Below are positions 57,183 to 64,000 of a DNA stretch of 64,000 bases, in pieces. Position numbers and translations under genes: made by a program. This DNA comes from JBBECJ01 sp963763325 (GTDB taxonomy: Bacteria > Chloroflexota > Chloroflexia > Thermomicrobiales > CFX8): assembly GCA_963763325.1 (NCBI GenBank), contig CAVXOL010000023.1, positions 310,001 to 374,000 on the forward strand. The letters are read 5' to 3'. The notes beneath the pieces were generated by a model, which saw only the letters and a list, made by a program, of their open reading frames with translations, did no database searches and was not told the DNA's origin. The stretch's first letter is position 1. Each line of letters starts with the position of its first letter.

Positions 57183-58574
57183 GTGGATCGCGCGGCGTTT
57201 CTGGAGCACGCTTCCGAGTTGAACGACCGACTCGACGATTGGAACGAGTCGTGGGGGGTAGCTGCGACCGACAGCACGCTCGACGTACCGCAAGAGCACG
57301 TCCAGACCGTCCTCAGCGAACTGTCGTCACGACTGCGCGAGAACTTCCCATACGGACATCCACGCTACGCTGGCCAGATGCTGAAGCCGCCGCATCCGGT
57401 CGCCGTCCTCGCCTATGCAACGGCGATGCAGATCAACCCCAACAACCATGCACTGGATGGCGGGATGGCGACGTCGCGAATGGAACGCGAGACGGTCGCC
57501 GAACTCGCGCGGATGTTCGGATACGGCGCCACCCACCTCGGCCACCTGACGAGTAGCGGAACGATAGCCAACCTCGAGGCGCTCTGGGTCGCTCGCTCGC
57601 TCCACCCGGACAAGGCCATTGCCGTCTGCGACCAGGCTCACTACACCCACGCCCGTGTCAGTGAGGTCATCGGCGCCAGGGTAATGATGATCGCGTCAGA
57701 CAATCGTGGGCGAATCGATCTCGACGCCCTTCAAGCCGCGCTCGCGACCGGCGAGGTCGGCACTGTCGTCGCGACGACTGGCACAACCGGCCTCGGCGCG
57801 GTCGACCCGCTTCACGAAATCATCCCAATGGCACGCGAAGCCGGCGCGCGAGTCCATGTCGACGCGGCCTACGGCGGCTACTTCAGACTCCTCGCCGACC
57901 GTGACACACCACCAATCGATCCGGCGCCGTTTCTGGCCATCGCCGATTCCGACAGCGTCGTCGTCGATCCGCACAAGCATGGCCTCCAGCCCTATGGCTG
58001 TGGTTCGATCCTGTTTCGCGATCCGTCGGTTGGCCATTTCTACATCCACGACTCACCCTACACCTACTTCACGTCGAAGGAACTGCACCTCGGCGAGATC
58101 AGTCTCGAATGCTCACGGGCTGGCGCTGCTGCTGCCGCCCTCTGGGCAACGATCGAATGCTTCCCACTCGATCCGAATCGCGGAATGGGGGCAATCCTGG
58201 CCCGGGCACGGGCCGCGGCGCTACGTTGGGCCGACCTGATTCGCGACAGCGCGCGGCTCCGGCTGGTGGTCGAGCCGGAACTGGACATCATCAACTTCTA
58301 CCCTGTCCCAGCTGTCTCCGGACCCATCCGTGCCAGCCAGATCAGCGCGCTGACCGACCATGTCTTTCAGACGCTGATGGTCGATCCTGACGACCCCTTC
58401 TTCCTTGCCAAGCTGATCGTGAAGCGGGAGTTACTGGCCGAGCGCGACCGGTCGATCGAGTGGGATGTTCCAACGATGACCGTCCTGCGCAGCGTCCTGA
58501 TGAAACCGGAGCACCTCGACTGGGTGCCACGCCTCCACGCCGCCGTCGAACGTGCCCTCGCCTCAGAAACCTGA
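57183..58574 (+). CDS. PLP-dependent group II amino-acid decarboxylase
   Basis: GTG 57183 behind GGGAGGGGAG. 463 aa. Aspartate aminotransferase-fold decarboxylase related to aromatic-amino-acid and glutamate decarboxylases. Cofactor motifs: GHLTSSGTIANLEAL, HVDAAYGGYFRLL, and Lys265 in VDPHKHGLQPYG. The 58-kb neighbour is in the same direction 25 bp downstream, suggesting co-transcription. Substrate not determined. Confidence 0.88.
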   Translation: MDRAAFLEHASELNDRLDDWNESWGVAATDSTLDVPQEHVQTVLSELSSRLRENFPYGHPRYAGQMLKPPHPVAVLAYATAMQINPNNHALDGGMATSRMERETVAELARMFGYGATHLGHLTSSGTIANLEALWVARSLHPDKAIAVCDQAHYTHARVSEVIGARVMMIASDNRGRIDLDALQAALATGEVGTVVATTGTTGLGAVDPLHEIIPMAREAGARVHVDAAYGGYFRLLADRDTPPIDPAPFLAIADSDSVVVDPHKHGLQPYGCGSILFRDPSVGHFYIHDSPYTYFTSKELHLGEISLECSRAGAAAAALWATIECFPLDPNRGMGAILARARAAALRWADLIRDSARLRLVVEPELDIINFYPVPAVSGPIRASQISALTDHVFQTLMVDPDDPFFLAKLIVKRELLAERDRSIEWDVPTMTVLRSVLMKPEHLDWVPRLHAAVERALASET

Positions 58575-58598
58575 TGAAACGAACGGGAGATACGCCGC

Positions 58599-59198
58599 GT
58601 GCTACACCGCTACGAAATTGGCCGCATCTGTCGCGTGCAGGTTCAGACGAGCAGCCTCAAGGCCGGCCCTCCGAAGGGCCGCTACTACGATCCAGCTCCG
58701 CTGTGCGAAGTGAAATGGCTGGATCTGAACCACGACGGCGTTACCGCAGCTATCGACGGCCAGCATGTGACGGACGTACATAACGCCACCCACCCCGCAA
58801 CAAAGAACCGCGATGGCATCAATCCGATCTCCATTGGCTTTACCAGTCACTATGACCGGATGCGTGAACGATTCGACGGCCACCTCGTCAATGGCATAGC
58901 AGGTGAGAGTATCCTGGTCGAAACGTCCGATCCAATCGCGCTGGAGATGATTATCAGTGGTTTCCTGATCGAAGGCAACGATGGCCGCAGCGTCGAGTTG
59001 GTCGATGTCAGTGTCGCCCACCCCTGCGTCGAGTTCAGCCGATTCGCGCTCAACGATCCGTCCGCACCACCGCAGGTCGTCTCCGAGGCGTTGCGTTTCC
59101 TAGACAACGGGCTGCGCGGGTACTATGCCTCGGTTCAGTCAGCCCAGCCGCTCCGGGTTGAATCCGGCGACCGAGTGTTCGCGATTCGCCATGGTTAG
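58599..59198 (+). CDS. MOSC-like domain protein
   Basis: GTG 58599 with GGGAGA upstream. 199 aa. The centre HLVNGIAGESILVETSDPI and the motif VAHPCVEFSRFAL, with a conserved cysteine, resemble MOSC domains (sulfur-carrier or molybdenum-cofactor-related). The usual MOSC start is replaced by a long N-terminal part (residues 1-60). Function unknown. Likely in one unit with the decarboxylase. Confidence 0.6.
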   Translation: MLHRYEIGRICRVQVQTSSLKAGPPKGRYYDPAPLCEVKWLDLNHDGVTAAIDGQHVTDVHNATHPATKNRDGINPISIGFTSHYDRMRERFDGHLVNGIAGESILVETSDPIALEMIISGFLIEGNDGRSVELVDVSVAHPCVEFSRFALNDPSAPPQVVSEALRFLDNGLRGYYASVQSAQPLRVESGDRVFAIRHG

Positions 59199-59573
59199 CA
59201 ACCAGTGCGAACGACTCAGCGATGCTTGAGCCAGAACGTTGCCGTATCCAGTGTTAGCGACGCTCGGCAGCATCGTCCGGTGTCATTTCCATCGGCACGT
59301 AGAGCGTCATCGGAGCCGGTGTCAACGTCATCGGCAACGGTGTGACACGGCGTTGTCAAGATGGCGTGTCGGAATTTCACCTTTGCATCCGCCGTCGCCA
59401 CGATGGCAAACGCGCACAACGATTTCGATTTCAGATCGATCCAATTCGCCGCAACGACCAGCGCGTCGTGCTGCTCGTCGTACGAGAACGACGAGGAAAG
59501 GCCCATAGCGCGATGCTACGGGCCCTCGTTTGTCGGATTCTCATGTGCTGTGCTGAACGACGGTCAACAGCAC
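59199..59573. other. 375-bp gap, nothing convincing
   Basis: Lies between convergent genes. A minus-strand frame (59216-59506) is open but lacks a ribosome site and family features, so it is not annotated. Confidence 0.35.
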
Positions 59574-61488
59574 CTATCGCTGGAAGTTGAAGAGAGATCC
59601 ACAGCCACCCTGTGCCGCCTGGATCTCGTCGATCTTCGTGAAGATTGGATCAGCGTCGCGGGATGTGATGCGCCGCTTTGCCACCTGCGAGGTCAGTTCC
59701 AACTCCAACCGGTGCAATTGCTGGCATGACAGCGAGTCGGCGTTGCTGTCGTCAAGCCACTGTGCAACCGACACCATCGCAAGCATGTTCCGTCGCACAC
59801 TGGCTGCCGTTGATGCGTCACGTGACCGCACGTTGGCGACCAATGTGTACAGGTCGTGGGCCGAAGTTCGTCAAGTAGATCAGTAACTCACGACTACCGT
59901 GACGGTAAACGTCCTGCACGGTCTGGTTACCTGCGTTATCAGTGGCCGTGCAAGTAACCGTTGTCGTTCCGACCGGGAACGTTGATCCAGACGGTGGATT
60001 GCAGATGGCACTGGCGACGCCTGAGCCGCCCTGGCTATCGGTCGCCGAGACGTCGTACGTCACGACCGCACCGCTCGGACTGGTGGCATCGACCGTAATT
60101 GGTGTCGGCACAACCAAGGTCGGAGCAATTGTGTCCACCAGCCAGGTGTAACTTGCCGGGGTCTCATCGACGTTGCCGGCGGCGTCGATCGCGCGTACCT
60201 CGAAGACGTGCGACCCATCAGTAAGGTTGTTGTACGTCTCGCCCGAGGTGCAGGTGGCAAAGAGCGCGCCGTCCAGCGAACACTCGAAGCTGGTCACTGC
60301 GACGTTGTCTGTTCCGCTGAACGTGAACGTTGCAGTGGTGCTGTTCGTTGGGTTCGCCGGGTTACTGTCGATCGTCGTCTCCGGGTCCGTGACATCAGAG
60401 ACTGTCACGCCGAACGTTGCTGTGTCAGTAATCTCACCGTCATCCACGGTTACTGTAACGGTGTAGCTGCCCGGCTGGACATAAGTGTGGCTTTGCGTGC
60501 CCAGCGAGCCGGCTGTTGTCACCGGAAAGACCGTGGCAGTCGATCCGTCTCCCCAGTCGACAGTCACGGTCCAGGAACCCTCGACTCCCGGATCGGCGAA
60601 TGATCCCAGCGAGAAGTCGGTTGCGACATCTTCGACCGCTGTCTGGTCCGAAGGAGCCGTCAGGTCGGGTGCGGTGTTGTTCACCGTCAGCGTCGTGGCA
60701 CTGGACGTAATCACGAGAGCCGGAGTAACCACATCGACGGTGGTACGCACCTTAACGTTGAAGGTGTTCGGTCCATCGTTGATTCCCAATGCGACGAGTT
60801 GATCCCAGGTCAGGGTCGGGTTCTCGCCAGTCGCGTCACCGAACGTACCGTCGCCATTAACGTCCCACGAGTAATTCGGGGCCCCAGGCGACGCAGTCAT
60901 CGTCAGGGATTCGCCCTCGCTGATCGTATATGGCCCGCCAGCCAGCAGATATCCTCCGGAGACATCGACGTTGAGGGTACTGATCGTGCCGCCGCCAACA
61001 AACTTGGAGGTCACGCGGATGTAGTATGTCGTGCCCGCGTCGAGCACTCTACCTATAGAAGCCGCGGTACCTGAGAAGGTGTCATCGTTGCATTCCAGGA
61101 TGCCACTTGAAGACGTCCCGATCGTCAGGATCGTGTCGTAATTGCTGCCGGCGGTAGAGATCGCATAGAACGCTGATTCGCTCGGCGTAAACTCATACCA
61201 GATGGAATTGTGTGGAATCGAGGTGCTACATGTGTTGACGATCTCGCCCAGTTCGACCGTCGCTTCGGTCGTGTCTTTCGTGTCTGTAATGATATGGGTC
61301 TCCGGGAGTGCTGCCGGAGGGATCACCTGGCGATTGTCGAAGTCATCATTGGCAGGCGGCGCAGCCAGCGCCGTACCCACCTGCATCAGCGCCAACACGA
61401 CGATAAGCAGGAGTACGCCTGCACGTGGCCACGTCCCAGACTGCGGAAAGCACCGCACATGACTGCGCGATTGTCGATCCATCTTCAT
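59574..61488 (-). CDS. Secreted PKD/HYR-repeat surface protein, C-terminal frameshift
   Basis: ATG 61486-61488 (MKMDRQSRSHVRCF). Signal peptide (AGVLLLIVVLALMQVGTALA). Residues about 45-190 form a pre-peptidase-like beta domain (NSIWYEFTPSESAFYAIST, TILTIGTSSSGILECND). PKD-type Ig domains follow (SWTVTVDWGDGSTATVFPV, GSYTVTVTVDDGEI), then a bacterial Ig-like domain (TTIDSNPANPTNSTTATFTF) and a HYR domain (FPVGTTTVTCTATDNAGNQT). The frame ends at 59818. A matching C-terminal helical segment (RNMLAMVSVAQWLDDSNAD, ending FNFQR at 59574) is in the adjacent frame, so one indel lies near 59860-59900. About 635 aa, probably cell-surface adhesion or scaffold. Confidence 0.75.
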
Positions 61489-62019
61489 ACATTTGCCTCT
61501 TCCACGATATGCTCCCGTGCCGATTCTCACGGAGCGACTGCCCGGTGACAGCGTCCAATCTCCGATCGCCGTTCATCGGCGACCGTGGACTCTTTCATCG
61601 GTAAACTGTGCGGATGAGGAGTATATCACGATACGGTACTGTGGGCCGAGAAATCCCATTCACCCGGTCAACCGAATTCACAACCGCTCACTCCTGCTAC
61701 GATCGTACCGGTGTCGACCCTCGTAGCCAATGCGCCACTGGTCCCTGATATCCGATGACCACTGTCACGAAACGACAATGATGCTTCGTGGGATATTTCA
61801 TATTGATTGACGATGCGAGCGACAACAAAGCAGAAACTGGATCTCTGGGGAATCGACACGCCAATGCGCTCACGTGTGGAGGATGGCGACGATGCCACTC
61901 CACACCGTGCGGTCGGCGACGACTGCCGCCCGGATGCGCAGTTTGGATGTAATCACCCTTCCTATGCTAGTCTGCCGCCGTTGCGACTGCGTAGCCGATA
62001 GCCGTGAGGAGATCCGCAG
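61489..62019. other. 531-bp divergent intergenic region, no gene
   Basis: Upstream region of the surface protein and the cyclase gene. Relatively AT-rich from 61.6 to 61.8 kb, consistent with promoters. No hairpin family member, RNA or supported ORF was found. Confidence 0.4.
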
Positions 62020-62919
62020 ATGACCCGAGCAGATAGAAGCATGTGCGAGGAGCGAGGTGTCCCGAGCAACTGGGGCAGATGGGGTGATGAGGACCAGCGC
62101 GGGACGGCCAACCTGCTCTCCGACGACGGCGTCCTGGCTGCGTCCAAACTGATTGGCAAGGGCAAGGTCTACTCACTGGCCGCGCCGCTCTCACCTGATG
62201 GCCCGAATCTGCCAACGCGCCGGCCGACCTGGCACGTGGTTACCCAGCGGCAACGTGCCTCTGGTGGCGACGACATGAGCGCCGACGATGTCGTGATGAT
62301 GCACACGCACGGGACGACCCACATTGACGCCCTCTGCCACATCTTTGTCGGCGATACCCTCTACAATGGCCACCCGGCGAGCACACTGACGCCCTACGGC
62401 GCCCAGAAGTGTGGTGTCGAAAACGTTGGGCCGATCGTCGGGCGGGGAATTCTGCTCGACATGGCAACGTTTCGCGAGCGCAAGCGGCTGGAATCGGGTG
62501 AGCCGATCACGCCCGACGACCTCGATGCCTGTGCGAAGGCGGAAGGAATTGAGATCCTGCCCGGAGACATCGTCCTCGTTCGCACCGGCTGGTGGCAGCT
62601 CCACGCCGAAGGCGCCGACGCCCGCAGGACGTTCTATGACGGCGAACCCGGACCAGACGGAGACTGCGGCAACTGGTTCCAGACACGGGATGTCGTCGCG
62701 CTAGGAGCCGACAATCCAGCCGTCGAGGTCGTCGCATCGTGGCGCGATCCGCTGCCGCTGCATAGGGCCGTTATCTGGGGCTGCGGCGGCTACCTGCTTG
62801 AGTTTCTCGATCTCGAAGCGCTCGCTCGTGACCACGTCTACGAATTCATGTTCGTGGCCACCCCGCTGCTGCTCGACGGAGGAATCGGCAGCCCGATTGT
62901 CCCGCTCGCCATCATCTAG
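62020..62919 (+). CDS. Cyclase family protein (kynurenine formamidase-like hydrolase)
   Basis: Metal-dependent hydrolase of the cyclase superfamily. ATG 62020 behind GAGGAG. 299 aa. Metal-site motif HTHGTTHIDALCH; NWGRWGDEDQRGTANLL at the N-terminus and DIVLVRTGWW are typical. It precedes a threonine dehydratase-like gene by 46 bp, so the two may act in one amino-acid-derived pathway (inference). Confidence 0.9.
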   Translation: MTRADRSMCEERGVPSNWGRWGDEDQRGTANLLSDDGVLAASKLIGKGKVYSLAAPLSPDGPNLPTRRPTWHVVTQRQRASGGDDMSADDVVMMHTHGTTHIDALCHIFVGDTLYNGHPASTLTPYGAQKCGVENVGPIVGRGILLDMATFRERKRLESGEPITPDDLDACAKAEGIEILPGDIVLVRTGWWQLHAEGADARRTFYDGEPGPDGDCGNWFQTRDVVALGADNPAVEVVASWRDPLPLHRAVIWGCGGYLLEFLDLEALARDHVYEFMFVATPLLLDGGIGSPIVPLAII

Positions 62920-62965
62920 CACGTCGAACGATATTGGTTCCCAAATCCCGGGGAAGGACACGAGA

Positions 62966-63913
62966 GTGATCTCGATCGCAGACATCTGGGCAGCACGGCC
63001 AGTCGTGATGGAGGCAGCCATTCGGACACCGCTGGTACGGCTACGAGTTGACGACGCCCCAGCTGAGATCTATCTCAAGTTGGAGAACCTCCAGCCGATC
63101 GGCTCGTTCAAGCTGCGCGGCGCATGGAACGCGATGCGTGCCCTGCCGGCCAGCGCCCTCGATCGCGGAGTCCTGACCGCCTCCGCCGGAAACATGGCGC
63201 AAGGCGTCGCCTTCGCGGCTCAGCGATTCAGCGTGCCATGCACCGTCATCGCGCCGGACAACGCTCCGGTGGCGAAGGAACGGGCCGTGCTCCGAATGGG
63301 AGGCGACTTTCGGCGAGTTCCGCGTGATCGCTGGTGGCAGACGTTCCAGGAGCGAAGCTTTCCGGGCCTCGAACATCGAACATTCGTCCACGCGTTCGAC
63401 GATGACCTCGTCATGGCCGGCAACGGCACTATCGCGCTGGAATTGCTCGAAGATCTTCCGGATGTCGATACAGTCGTCGTACCGTTCGGAGGCGGAGGGC
63501 TGGCCTCGGGGATCGCGACCGGGCTGCGAACCCTGAAACCTGACACGAAGATCTATGCGGCTGAGGTCGACGTCGCCGCGCCGCTCTCCGCCTCACTGGC
63601 AGCGGGCGAGGCCAGGACCATCGAGTACGGCTCTTCGTTCGTCGATGGCATCGGTAGCACGATGGTCTTCCCGCGCATGTGGGATCTGGCCAGCACGCTG
63701 CTAGACGGCTCTTACACGGTCTCTGTAGATCAGGCCGAGAACGCCGTCAGGTTACTCGTCGAACGCCAGCGTGTGATCGCTGAAGGTGCGGCAGCCTGTG
63801 CCGTCGCCGTCGCGCTCTCCGGCCAGGCAGGGACCGGCAAGATCGCCTGCATTGTCTCAGGCGGTAACATCGACACGGCTGTCCTGACTGACATTCTCAA
63901 CCGAGGTACCTAG
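62966..63913 (+). CDS. Threonine/serine dehydratase-like PLP enzyme
   Basis: GTG 62966 (MISIADIWAARPVVMEAA) behind GGAAGGA; the longer open frame overlaps the previous gene and is not used. 315 aa. Fold-type II PLP enzyme: Lys49 in GSFKLRGAW, phosphate loop GGGGLASG, SAGNMAQGVAFAAQ and the C-terminal CIVSGGNID. No ACT regulatory domain, so it is of the catabolic or serine racemase-like type. The final 87 bp of the window hold no gene. Confidence 0.9.
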   Translation: MISIADIWAARPVVMEAAIRTPLVRLRVDDAPAEIYLKLENLQPIGSFKLRGAWNAMRALPASALDRGVLTASAGNMAQGVAFAAQRFSVPCTVIAPDNAPVAKERAVLRMGGDFRRVPRDRWWQTFQERSFPGLEHRTFVHAFDDDLVMAGNGTIALELLEDLPDVDTVVVPFGGGGLASGIATGLRTLKPDTKIYAAEVDVAAPLSASLAAGEARTIEYGSSFVDGIGSTMVFPRMWDLASTLLDGSYTVSVDQAENAVRLLVERQRVIAEGAAACAVAVALSGQAGTGKIACIVSGGNIDTAVLTDILNRGT

Positions 63914-64000
63914 CTCCTTGAGATGTGTCGAACGACACAGCACGCCTGTAACCGGGTCGACTGACATCACAGTCGGCTGAACCTACTCTCGATCCATGGC

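Noticed and set aside
59216..59506. Minus-strand frame in the gap before the surface-protein gene
   Set aside because: No ribosome site, family motif or neighbour support.

Overview
The window is GC-rich, densely coded bacterial DNA. It probably comes from the Chloroflexota, class Thermomicrobia (Sphaerobacter-like). This rests on inference: an adenosylcobalamin-dependent ribonucleotide reductase, an F420-type luciferase-like oxidoreductase, an ECF sigma/RskA pair, several secreted proteins in Thermomicrobia style, GTG/TTG starts with strong purine-rich ribosome sites, and what look like selenoproteins. No rRNA was found. The only RNA gene recognised is a tRNA-Cys near 38.5 kb.

Layout. 0-5.3 kb: small membrane proteins, tRNA thiolase mnmA, and a copper-type P1B ATPase behind a CsoR-like palindrome. 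5.5-10.6 kb: luciferase-like oxidoreductase, Fic protein, S9 peptidase, GNAT. 10.7-16.1 kb: ECF S-component-like protein, GAF/PAS histidine kinase, a TIR-alpha/beta hydrolase fusion, and a truncated gene. 16.2-19 kb: a beta-helix/beta-propeller lipoprotein and a methyltransferase. 19-23.1 kb: nrdJ with a long palindrome-bearing leader. 23.3-29.5 kb: a broken HNH-like gene, a VOC protein, an IS4-type element with a 26-bp direct repeat sitting in the end of an MBL-fold gene, then two adjacent thioredoxin-like genes that each carry an in-frame UGA at the catalytic cysteine. 29.7-43 kb: secreted protein, PBP transpeptidase, cysteine desulfurase-like enzyme, methyltransferase, DUF2905, M1 peptidase, tRNA-Cys, CDF transporter, anti-sigma/sigma pair, YebC. 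43-49.3 kb: GNAT, a decayed AAA/LuxR regulator, MFS transporter. 49.4-64 kb: PfpI-like lipoprotein, GntR regulator, BNR-repeat protein, cysteine dioxygenase-like cupin, DUF6508, SDR, DMT transporter, PLP decarboxylase, MOSC-like protein, a PKD/HYR surface protein, a cyclase family hydrolase and a threonine dehydratase-like enzyme.

Two features run through the whole window. First, many genes are interrupted by single-base frameshifts, including the probably essential nrdJ. Several can be explained as one extra G or C, so most are likely sequence errors rather than decay. Second, gene ends carry large hairpins whose arms are built from short near-repeats drawn from a few recurring vocabularies (ACAGGGG-like, CGGGAAT-like, ATCAGC-like).

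The strongest biological signal is the tandem pair of candidate selenocysteine redoxins at 27.6-29.5 kb. Each has a SECIS-like hairpin whose loop begins 20 or 21 nt after the UGA.
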